The position numbers and the translations under genes are program-made. DNA of 64,000 nucleotides from positions 37,417 to 101,416 of the IMG/VR virus record IMGVR_UViG_3300032291_001290; one strand, written 5' to 3'. Below, piece by piece: positions 50,299-58,084 of this stretch. The notes under the pieces are model-generated. The model was not told the origin of the DNA. It worked only from the letters and a program-made list of their open reading frames with translations, and did not search any database. Positions within the stretch are counted from its first letter, which is position 1; every line of letters begins with the position of its first letter. This DNA comes from a virus.

Positions 50299-53200
50299 AT
50301 GAAAATAGCCGCACTACTTGAAAGCCGTAAATGCCTACTTGAAGGCGGTAACCTATCTATTGGATCACAGCAAGCACAACAATTAGACCTAAAGGTTACA
50401 AATCGTAACTACATGGTTCCTAAATTAAATGAACTATTATATGCAATCAATCAGGCTTATGCTAAGATGTATAAGCAACCACTATGGAATCCAAAAGTAT
50501 TAGCAAGTGGTGAGTTCTTAAGTGGAAGTAGTTTACACTTCTTTAATGTTAAGGGTATTTCTGATGAAACTTTTGTTGCAAAGAAACCAACTGTTGGTGA
50601 CATTGATACAATGGTTGACAAAACAAAAGAAACTGATTTACAACAATTCTTAACTGCATACACAAATAAACAAATTGGTCCTGCTAAGTTTTTAGGCTTT
50701 CAACGTGGTAATGAACAGTTCTCAGGATTGTTTGAATTACAAGACCCACCGGTAAAGGTACAAATAGATTTTGAATTTGTAGAGTTTGAAAATGATTTGC
50801 CAACTGATTGGGCTAAATTTAGTCATAGTAGTTCATGGGAAGATTTGCAAGCAGGTGTTAAGGGTGTATTCCACAAGTGGCTGATTCAAGCATTCACTGC
50901 ATTAACACGTAAAGATTTTTTACTACGCAAAATGAAGGGCCGCGGTAAACTACGTCAAGAGGTTGATGAACCCATGACAGATAACATGTATAGTTTTGCT
51001 GTGTCTAGTAAAGAAGGTGGTGGATTACGTGCAAAGTACGAACCAGTTTTAGATGAAAATGGTAAGCCATTAGTAATCGATGGATTGCCCGTAATGCGTG
51101 AGGCACCTACTGCAGGCTACCAACAAAACATTGGACAGATTTTTTCAACAATCTTAGGACAACGTTTAAGTCCTAAACAAGCACAAGCATTACAAAAACA
51201 ATTCTGGTCGTTCACTGGCTTATTGAATGTCATGAATACATTGATGAGTCCAGAAGAAAAAGAACAAGTATTGAACGGATTCCTGCAAAAGACAATTGGT
51301 CTCGGTGCTCAAGGAATGTACAAAAACAATCCTGATAAAGATATTGCCGAAAAGACTACTGCCATCAACACAATGCTTCAAACATTGAAGTTACCTAAGC
51401 CAGCTAATTTAGATAAAATGCTACAAGATTATCGTCAAGCATACAAGATGACTGGCACAGATGAAGGTGTTGAGACAAGAAAAAATATTGTCAAGAGTAT
51501 GGCTAAAAACACACTTGATGAGGCTGCACCGAGTTATAAACGCAAAGGTATTCAACACATATACAATCCTGGATCAAGTACTGAGATGAAGGATGTAGAC
51601 TTCATTAACTTTGCAAAAGAAATCGCACAAGACGGTGGCAAGTTTCAAGGCGTTCCAATCAACTTGAAAGTTGATGGTGCTGGTATTAGATTTGGTAAAA
51701 CACCTGAAGGTGAGCCATTCTTCATGACCAGTCGTGTTGACAAGCCCATGACAGCAGATAATATTGGTGATTTTGAAAATTACGGAAGAAGTCAAGGTCA
51801 AGGAGCAGAACAGTTAGCACGTACACAGAATTATGATAAAGCATTATCTACTATTGTTAATGCTGATTTTATGAAAGATATCCCATCTGATACTATTGTT
51901 CAGGCAGAGATGTTATTCAATCCAATGGCACAACAAGATGATGGTGGTTATAAATTTGTAAATATTCCATACGATCCTAAGAAATTGGGAAAGTCAATGA
52001 CTCTTGTTCCAATAAGTGTTAAGCAATATAGCACAGGGGAAACAAGACCTGATAGTCAAAAGATTAAGCAAGCATTAATCAAAGACAGCACACCTGACAT
52101 TAAAATGATAAACAATACTCTATCACATAAGGGTATTGATGTTAGTAAAATCATTAATCCAATTATTAAAAATGCCGAGACACTTACAAACGCTGTAGGA
52201 CAAAGGGGAGATACTCCTGACAAACAAAAAGCAAAAACTATATTAAGTAAAGCAAGACAAGCATTAAGCAGTGCTATTATTAGTAGCCCCATTGCAGGAA
52301 AAGATCAATTGGGTGATATGATTGAAGGTCTTGTTATCAATATGCCAAGTGGTACGCTTGCAAAAGTTACTAGCCCTGATATGCAAAACAAGATGGCTGC
52401 AAAGCAAGCTATGAATAAGAAACCAACAGAAGGTAGTAATCGTGTTAAACCTGCTGTAGTTACAATTGGTAGTTTTGTAGGACATAAAGGTCATCAACAA
52501 TTAATTCAACAAACGATTGATACTGCTAAAAGTGTAGGTGGTGATCCTTATATCTATGTTAGTCCTGTAATGGGACCAGATGATCCTATTCCACCAGCAG
52601 ATAAAGTTAAAACATTACAAGCATTGTATCCACAATACGCAAACAATATTCAAGTTTGGAATCCTCAAGGTACTCCAATGAAGAAGATTGAGAAAGAACT
52701 TGTTATTCCAGCAAATAGTCCATACAACAAAGTCATCTTATTAGTGGGTGATGACCGTTATGAAGGTATGAAAAACTGGATGAATAGTTTAGAAAAGCGC
52801 ATGAAAGATCCAGCAGCCGTTGCTAAGTATGGCGGCACACAAAATCAAGTTGACTTTGAAACAGTTAGAACAGAACGTGATCCAACTAAAGGTGGTACTG
52901 GTATTAGTTTTACACAACTACGTAACAAACTAAAAGATTCCAATGCAAGTGAACAGGACAAATTGAACTATTGGATGCAAGCATTCGACGGTGAAACCTT
53001 GGGAGCAAATTGGATTAAACATCTTATGGACGTAACAGCAAAGAACATGGGTATCCAGCAACAACAAGCTATTAAAGAATATGTTGAGAGAGTTAAAGTA
53101 TTGTTGCCACACGCTACTCCTGAACAAAAAGCTAAAATTTACGAATCATTAGTTAGAGCAAAAGCTAAGTTGGATGAAGGCAAGAAAAAGAAAAAGAAAA

Positions 53201-54474
53201 AATCTTCAAAATCACTGAGAGGTTATTTCTTCCCGGGTTATGCCTATTATGGTGGCGGAGAATCTGGTGAAGGTGGTGGCGGAGACGGCGGTGGCGAAAG
53301 TATAAACCGTGGCATGTCGGAAGATGAATTCGAAGAGGGTATCGGTAAAGCATTGGGCACCGCAGCTTTAGCAGGTAGTCTAGCATTAGGTGGCTTATCA
53401 CAAATGGGTAAAACAACAGACACCAACTGGGATAAATTACCACAACAAATGAGTACTCAACAAGATACAACCGGTGATGAAAAGGTTATGTCTGTAACCG
53501 GACCTAACAATAAAGGTGAGTATCGTGTTAGAGTTACTACAGGTAATGATGTACAAGAATTTATTACTAAAACTCCACCAAAGAGTTTAGAAGAAGATAA
53601 AGAAACAGATCCTGTGACTAAAGCAGTAATAAGTTTTTACAAACCTGTAGTCAATAATATTCATAAAGAAAAAGTAGATAACTACGTTGACCAAGCACGT
53701 GACCTATTACAAAAAACAGATGATCCTAAAGTTCGTAGCAAGTTAATTGATATCTTTAAAAAAGGTAAAGAGAATCCATATATACAAGGTGGAATAGTTA
53801 CTACTATCGGTGCATTGTTAGCAGGTGGTGTATTAACCACTGCACAAAGAATGGGACTAAGTCCTTCACAAACTAACCTAGCACTACAGGCAATATTAAA
53901 CACTGTTATTCCTACTGTTGTTTCACGTATCAATGGTAAAAGCTGGAGTGATACTGTCAAGTATACATTGGCTAGTGCGGGTATAGGAACTGGCATTGCT
54001 GGTGCAGGTTTAATAGAAGCTGGAAACATTGAACGTAAAGAAAGTTTTCGAGGACGTACTACCCCGGATGTTGAATACATTGTAAAAGATGATAATGGAA
54101 ATATCGTAAGACATTGCAAGACTAAAAAAGAAGCCAAGCTATGGTATGATATGATTAATCTAAGTCAAGAAGAAATGTGGGCTAAGTATCCTCAATTAAA
54201 AGTTAATGAAGAATTAAACGAATTAATGAAAATGGGTGCTACTATTGAACCTATGGAAGAAAATATTCTAGGATTCATGACCAAATCTCCCGCAAAGAAA
54301 TCTTCTACTAAGGTAGATGACTTTACCGCTAAACTTATATCAAATAGACAAAAATCACAACCATCAACTAAAGAAAAAAGATATAGTGGATACGAAGAAT
54401 ATATAAAAGACAAAGAGTTAAATCCTCAGCAGGTCAATATGTCCGAAAGCCATGATTATTTAGAAGAAAAATAA
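50299..54474 (+). CDS. Giant multidomain protein: nucleotidyltransferase, ATP-dependent ligase, HxGH nucleotidylyltransferase, hydrophobic C-terminus
   Basis: 1391 residues. MKIAALLESRKCLLEGG begins with a helix ending L-L-E (6-8), like a capsid-targeting sequence. Residues ~65-200: Pol-beta-type fold with G-S-S (76-78) and D-I-D (101-103). Residues ~430-700: all ligase motifs, with K457-x-D-G (motif I), IVQAEMLFNP (motif III), E676-G-L-V-I-N (IV) and K689 (V). Residues ~715-900: HxGH motif at 729-732 (GHKGHQQLI) and LLVGDDR, as in NMN adenylyl- and cytidylyltransferases. After a Lys- and Gly-rich linker (~1010-1050) come hydrophobic, Gly-zipper-like stretches (ALGTAALAGSLALGGL; GGIVTTIGALLAGGVL). 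The C-terminus repeats small disordered pieces. The whole could act as an injected nucleic-acid repair or modification protein; that is inference. Confidence 0.85.
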   Translation: MKIAALLESRKCLLEGGNLSIGSQQAQQLDLKVTNRNYMVPKLNELLYAINQAYAKMYKQPLWNPKVLASGEFLSGSSLHFFNVKGISDETFVAKKPTVGDIDTMVDKTKETDLQQFLTAYTNKQIGPAKFLGFQRGNEQFSGLFELQDPPVKVQIDFEFVEFENDLPTDWAKFSHSSSWEDLQAGVKGVFHKWLIQAFTALTRKDFLLRKMKGRGKLRQEVDEPMTDNMYSFAVSSKEGGGLRAKYEPVLDENGKPLVIDGLPVMREAPTAGYQQNIGQIFSTILGQRLSPKQAQALQKQFWSFTGLLNVMNTLMSPEEKEQVLNGFLQKTIGLGAQGMYKNNPDKDIAEKTTAINTMLQTLKLPKPANLDKMLQDYRQAYKMTGTDEGVETRKNIVKSMAKNTLDEAAPSYKRKGIQHIYNPGSSTEMKDVDFINFAKEIAQDGGKFQGVPINLKVDGAGIRFGKTPEGEPFFMTSRVDKPMTADNIGDFENYGRSQGQGAEQLARTQNYDKALSTIVNADFMKDIPSDTIVQAEMLFNPMAQQDDGGYKFVNIPYDPKKLGKSMTLVPISVKQYSTGETRPDSQKIKQALIKDSTPDIKMINNTLSHKGIDVSKIINPIIKNAETLTNAVGQRGDTPDKQKAKTILSKARQALSSAIISSPIAGKDQLGDMIEGLVINMPSGTLAKVTSPDMQNKMAAKQAMNKKPTEGSNRVKPAVVTIGSFVGHKGHQQLIQQTIDTAKSVGGDPYIYVSPVMGPDDPIPPADKVKTLQALYPQYANNIQVWNPQGTPMKKIEKELVIPANSPYNKVILLVGDDRYEGMKNWMNSLEKRMKDPAAVAKYGGTQNQVDFETVRTERDPTKGGTGISFTQLRNKLKDSNASEQDKLNYWMQAFDGETLGANWIKHLMDVTAKNMGIQQQQAIKEYVERVKVLLPHATPEQKAKIYESLVRAKAKLDEGKKKKKKKSSKSLRGYFFPGYAYYGGGESGEGGGGDGGGESINRGMSEDEFEEGIGKALGTAALAGSLALGGLSQMGKTTDTNWDKLPQQMSTQQDTTGDEKVMSVTGPNNKGEYRVRVTTGNDVQEFITKTPPKSLEEDKETDPVTKAVISFYKPVVNNIHKEKVDNYVDQARDLLQKTDDPKVRSKLIDIFKKGKENPYIQGGIVTTIGALLAGGVLTTAQRMGLSPSQTNLALQAILNTVIPTVVSRINGKSWSDTVKYTLASAGIGTGIAGAGLIEAGNIERKESFRGRTTPDVEYIVKDDNGNIVRHCKTKKEAKLWYDMINLSQEEMWAKYPQLKVNEELNELMKMGATIEPMEENILGFMTKSPAKKSSTKVDDFTAKLISNRQKSQPSTKEKRYSGYEEYIKDKELNPQQVNMSESHDYLEEK

Positions 54475-54493
54475 TTCGTACACCTCAAACTGA

Positions 54494-54501
54494 TGTAAAT
54501 A
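54494..54501 (+). promoter_or_regulatory. Possible late promoter core (TGTAAATA)
   Basis: TGTAAATA in ATGTAAATAATTATATC, ahead of a ribosome site AAGAGG and the ATG at 54525. Two mismatches; tentative. Confidence 0.4.
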
Positions 54502-54524
54502 ATTATATCATTTAAGAGGATCAA

Positions 54525-55430
54525 ATGGCAACTAAGAAAACCAAACAAACTGAAGAAAAAACTGTACCAGTAGAAGCTGTGCAGGAAATTGCCGAACAAG
54601 CGGCACAAGAGCAACAACAAGCCCCGCAACAGGGTCAAGTTCAAGTTAACGTAGACTTTCTAAAAACTACCCGTGTACACATTGCTATGCCATGTTACGG
54701 TGGTATGTTAACTGAAAGTACATTCATGTCATTTATTAAATGGGCAAACACGGCCCGTCAGCTTGGCATTGATTGGACATTAGAAACAATGGTTAACGAA
54801 TCATTGATTAGTCGTGCCCGTAATACATTGACTGCAAAGTTCTTGGACATGCCAGACGCAACACACTTGTTCTTTGTTGACGCTGACATTGGTTGGGAAC
54901 CATGGCACTTATTAGTATTACTAAACCGTGATGTTGATGTTATCGGTGGATTATATCCAATGAAGACTATGCCAATCAAGTGGGTAGTTAACGGCTTTGA
55001 AGGTGCAGAAGAAGGTGCTGACGGCTTACAAGAAGTAAGTAAAGCAGGTACAGGTTTCTTGTTGATGAAGAAGCATGTATTTGAAAAGATGAAAACTCAT
55101 CCTGCAGTTAAGCAGTACAAGAACGACATTGGATTAGATCCAAAGTATGATGTACATTTGAAAACATACTTTGATACCGCAGTTCGTCAAAATCGTTATT
55201 ATAGTGAAGATTGGACATTCTGTGAAAACTGGCGTGACATGGGCGGCCGTATTTGGGTTGACAAACGTGTATTATTACGTCACTCAGGTTCTTATGTGTT
55301 CTGTCAAGAAAATCAAGAACACTTGATGAAAACAATTGGACCTATGTTCTTAGAACAGCAACAACAATTAGCTGGTTTAAAACTAGTTGATAAAGACGGT
55401 AATGAAGTCAAGTCAATAACAGTTCAGTAA
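54525..55430 (+). CDS. Glycosyltransferase-like protein (GT-A fold)
   Basis: 301 residues. After a ~45-residue Gln/Glu-rich N-terminal tail comes VHIAMPCYGGMLTESTFMSFIKWANTA, the first strand of GT-A glycosyltransferases, NESLISRARNTLTAKFLDMPDATHLFFVDADIGWEPW with the D-x-D metal site (VDADIG), IGGLYPMKTMP, and the C-terminal SEDWTFCENWRDMGGRIWVDKRVLLRHSGSYVF with the E-D and His residues. Common in T4-like phages; may glycosylate virion proteins, phage DNA or surface sugars. Donor and acceptor unknown. Followed by a strong terminator. Confidence 0.85.
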   Translation: MATKKTKQTEEKTVPVEAVQEIAEQAAQEQQQAPQQGQVQVNVDFLKTTRVHIAMPCYGGMLTESTFMSFIKWANTARQLGIDWTLETMVNESLISRARNTLTAKFLDMPDATHLFFVDADIGWEPWHLLVLLNRDVDVIGGLYPMKTMPIKWVVNGFEGAEEGADGLQEVSKAGTGFLLMKKHVFEKMKTHPAVKQYKNDIGLDPKYDVHLKTYFDTAVRQNRYYSEDWTFCENWRDMGGRIWVDKRVLLRHSGSYVFCQENQEHLMKTIGPMFLEQQQQLAGLKLVDKDGNEVKSITVQ

Positions 55431-55433
55431 AAG

Positions 55434-55454
55434 AAAGCCCCGAAAGGGGCTTTT
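55434..55454 (+). terminator. Rho-independent terminator
   Basis: AAAGCCCC, GAAA loop, GGGGCTTT then TTG: a tetraloop hairpin right after the glycosyltransferase stop and just before the next late promoter. Confidence 0.92.
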
Positions 55455-55458
55455 GTTT

Positions 55459-55466
55459 GATAAATA
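55459..55466 (+). promoter_or_regulatory. Late promoter core (GATAAATA), leaderless arrangement
   Basis: GATAAATA, then CTAT and the ATG at 55471. Four bases separate core and start codon; the upstream terminator fixes this as a new unit. Confidence 0.68.
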
Positions 55467-55470
55467 CTAT

Positions 55471-57225
55471 ATGAATTTAAAAGAACTTGATTCCTTTCGT
55501 CTTTCCGATGCAGTCACCTTCCATGATGAACTTAATCCAAAGTTATGGAATAATAATAACTTGCGTCCGGAAGTTAAATTACAACTTAAATTAATAGCAA
55601 GAGACTTTTTAGAAGAATTAGGTATAAAGGGAATAGATGTAGAGGACTTAACTGTTTCAGGTAGTAATGCCGCATATAGTTATACCCCTCATTCAGACTT
55701 AGATTTACACATATTAGTTGATATGAGTAAAATGCCCAATGATGAAATATATAAAGAACTATTCAATGCAAAAAAATCATTATACAATGATAGCCACGAT
55801 ATAAAAATACATGGGGTACCCGTAGAGTTATATGTACAAGACGCCAGAGAACCAGTAATAAGTCTAGGTGAGTACAGTATCCTTAATGATAAATGGCTTA
55901 GAATCCCAACTAAGCGTAGAGCAAATTTTGACCAAACCGCCACTAAAGCAAAATATGAAAAATTATTAAATCTTATAGAGATAGCACTTAAGACCAAAAA
56001 ATATAGTAAAGTTCAAAATATAATTAAAACAATTAGAAGATATAGACAAGCAGGATTAGATAATGGTGGTGAGTTTGGTCCTGAAAATTTAGCATATAAA
56101 GCCTTGCGTAGTCAAGGTTACATTACAAAATTATATGATTTAAAAGATAAACTACATAGTGAGTTATTGACTATTGAAAATATGTATCAACCAATCACAG
56201 ACGAGGATTACGACCCAAATGGTCCTCCCCCTGGTCCTGAGTTTAAGCCAACAATGCCGGCAGGTACAGTTAGAGTAGATGTAAGCGATGTATATGATTG
56301 GTATAAGTTAGGTCAACATATCAGTAACCTTAAAGGGTTAGGTAAGCATGACTTTGGTAAAGGACCTCCAAGTACTATCATGGCATTTGGTGATGAAGAT
56401 TTAGAACACCAATACATCAACGATTTAAAAAAGACTGGATTGACAACAACTGATATTGATCCAGTTGACCCCAATCAACCTAAGGGTATGAAGCGTCAGA
56501 AAGTTGATCCTACATATAATGTTAATGAAGGCTTTGACCAACCATATCCCTTAACGTGGGAAAAGAGTGAGTACGGTGATGTTGATGCATTAGCTAAATT
56601 ACCAGATGGTAGCCCACTAAGTATCATGTTCAACAATCAACAAGATGACGAAGGTGAAGAAGTCGTGCAAGTTGAATTTTATAGAAACAACAGTCAAGAA
56701 GTAACGGGCGAGGGTGACGCAATGCGTGTCTTTGCTACAGTATTGACTGCGATTCAACAGTATGTTAAAAAGTACAAGCCTGTAAGATTGACATTTTCAG
56801 CAAGGAAAGAAGTGGAACAGGGTCAAAACCCTGAAAGTCGTGCTAAGTTATACGATAGATTGGTACAGCGTTACAGCAAAGCATGGGGCTATAGAGCATT
56901 CAGGGCAGACAATGGCGATTTAGTTATATATGAATTATCTAATGTAAACAAAAAAGTAGCAGAGGATGAAACATTGCAATTTGCTGCCGAAAAAACACCA
57001 GCAATAAATCCATATGGTGGCCGTAAAGATATTCAATATCGTGGATCAATGTCAGAAGCAAGTGGTTATATTCCCAGTGAAAAAGAGAAAAACGACTCAC
57101 GTTTTAGTTCAGCATTGACAGGAGATGTTCATCCTGATTCAATTAAAAAGAACGCAAAAGCATTCGGATGGCGCACTAGTAGAGCCGGAATTCCCCCAAC
57201 AGCAAAAGCAAACGGCAAAATCTGA
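55471..57225 (+). CDS. Nucleotidyltransferase fused to GNAT-like and disordered domains
   Basis: 584 residues from ATG 55471. Residues 60-135 are a Pol-beta-type nucleotidyltransferase: G-S-N (64-66) and D-L-D-L (76-79) in TVSGSNAAYSYTPHSDLDLHI, with a third acidic position in HGVPVELYVQD. A helical region and a linker (PPPGPEFKPTMPAG) follow, then residues ~365-520 (GFDQPYPLTWEKSEYGDVDALAKLPDGSPLSIMF...GEGDAMRVFATVLTAIQQYVKKYKPVRLTFSARKE...RAKLYDRLVQRY) form an acetyltransferase-like domain paralogous to the protein at 63343. The C-terminus has FGWRTSRAGIPPTAKANGKI. There is a V-A-E at NKKVAEDE, although without the special repeat DNA. Candidate virion-packaged enzyme. Confidence 0.82.
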   Translation: MNLKELDSFRLSDAVTFHDELNPKLWNNNNLRPEVKLQLKLIARDFLEELGIKGIDVEDLTVSGSNAAYSYTPHSDLDLHILVDMSKMPNDEIYKELFNAKKSLYNDSHDIKIHGVPVELYVQDAREPVISLGEYSILNDKWLRIPTKRRANFDQTATKAKYEKLLNLIEIALKTKKYSKVQNIIKTIRRYRQAGLDNGGEFGPENLAYKALRSQGYITKLYDLKDKLHSELLTIENMYQPITDEDYDPNGPPPGPEFKPTMPAGTVRVDVSDVYDWYKLGQHISNLKGLGKHDFGKGPPSTIMAFGDEDLEHQYINDLKKTGLTTTDIDPVDPNQPKGMKRQKVDPTYNVNEGFDQPYPLTWEKSEYGDVDALAKLPDGSPLSIMFNNQQDDEGEEVVQVEFYRNNSQEVTGEGDAMRVFATVLTAIQQYVKKYKPVRLTFSARKEVEQGQNPESRAKLYDRLVQRYSKAWGYRAFRADNGDLVIYELSNVNKKVAEDETLQFAAEKTPAINPYGGRKDIQYRGSMSEASGYIPSEKEKNDSRFSSALTGDVHPDSIKKNAKAFGWRTSRAGIPPTAKANGKI

Positions 57226-57230
57226 TAACT

Positions 57231-57273
57231 TTCCATATTATGGTATTTTGATAAATACTATATAACATTGGAA
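57231..57273 (+). promoter_or_regulatory. Late promoter inside a long imperfect inverted repeat
   Basis: Core GATAAATA at 57250-57257. Inner arms GTATTT/AAATAC (57243-57258) and outer arms TTCCA (57231-57235)/TGGAA (57269-57273); the right outer arm carries the GGA ahead of the ATG at 57281. Confidence 0.5.
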
Positions 57274-57280
57274 TCACATT

Positions 57281-58084
57281 ATGCGTTTTACAGAAATATC
57301 AGAATCTACAGTAGCCGGCTCAATCTCAACCGTAGCAATGCCTATGATGGCTCAAGCCCGAGAAAGTGTTAAAGTTCCTGGACTAAAACCAGTTGAATAT
57401 TTGATGAAGGGTAAAGTCAAAAAGAAAGGTTCTTACGGTAATAGTATTGCAGAAAGCAAAGTTAATGAAGAAGACATTTCTGAACAAGACTTAATTATTG
57501 TTCCTGGTCAGGGTCGCACTAGTAAAACTGGTTTAATTAAACATGGCCAAAGTCGTTTAGACCATGAAGTAGAAATGGCACGTAGTGATTTATTCAGTGC
57601 CGCAAAAAATGCTAAAAAAGTATTTAACATGATTAAAGATGTTAGTGAAGAAGAAGGTCTTGAAGGCTGGGTACAAGAAAAGATTATTAAAGCCAATGAC
57701 TATCTAAACACTATCCGTGAATACTTAGAAGGAAAACAACTTCAAAGTGTGGCGGAAGTAACCGGAGATGAAAAATTTGATAAGATGATGACAACTATCA
57801 AACAGGGCACTAACAAACAAAAAACCGCAGATCGTAAAGAACAACAAAAACAAACCCAACAACGTGCCCGTGATGCTTTTGGCAATATGTTTGGTGGCGG
57901 CAATCCTGCTGATAAACTCAGTATCAGGAAAGGTGTAGCGGAAGGTGCAAAAGTTGATAGAATGGTAAAGCATGTCAAGTCTAGCGAAAAGAAACTTGGT
58001 CACTCAGATAAAGAAGCAGAGAACATTGCATGGGCAACAGCTAACAAGCGCGGTATGTTAGATAACAAGAATAAGAAAAAGTAA
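57281..58084 (+). CDS. Small modular protein with two (G/S)VAE linkers; candidate capsid-internal protein
   Basis: 267 residues. MRFTEISES: short helix with I-S-E at 6-8 followed by Ser. Two copies of the 13-bp linker repeat give SVAE (156-159) and GVAE (218-221), splitting the protein into three parts: residues 1-159, largely helical (DLIIVPGQGRTSKTGLIKHGQSRLDHEVEMARSDLFSAAKNAKKVF); 160-221, disordered and Lys/Gln-rich; and 222-267, AKVDRMVKHVKSSEKKLGHSDKEAENIAWATANKRG, a small helical module with a G-x-S-x-x-x-A-E-x-x-A-W-A pattern that recurs in aquatic phages. Four bases before the next gene, which has the same linker. Confidence 0.8.
   Translation: MRFTEISESTVAGSISTVAMPMMAQARESVKVPGLKPVEYLMKGKVKKKGSYGNSIAESKVNEEDISEQDLIIVPGQGRTSKTGLIKHGQSRLDHEVEMARSDLFSAAKNAKKVFNMIKDVSEEEGLEGWVQEKIIKANDYLNTIREYLEGKQLQSVAEVTGDEKFDKMMTTIKQGTNKQKTADRKEQQKQTQQRARDAFGNMFGGGNPADKLSIRKGVAEGAKVDRMVKHVKSSEKKLGHSDKEAENIAWATANKRGMLDNKNKKK

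Noticed and set aside
55453-55470. TTG start upstream of the late promoter for the nucleotidyltransferase gene
   Set aside because: It would place the promoter inside the coding region; the ATG at 55471 follows the promoter.
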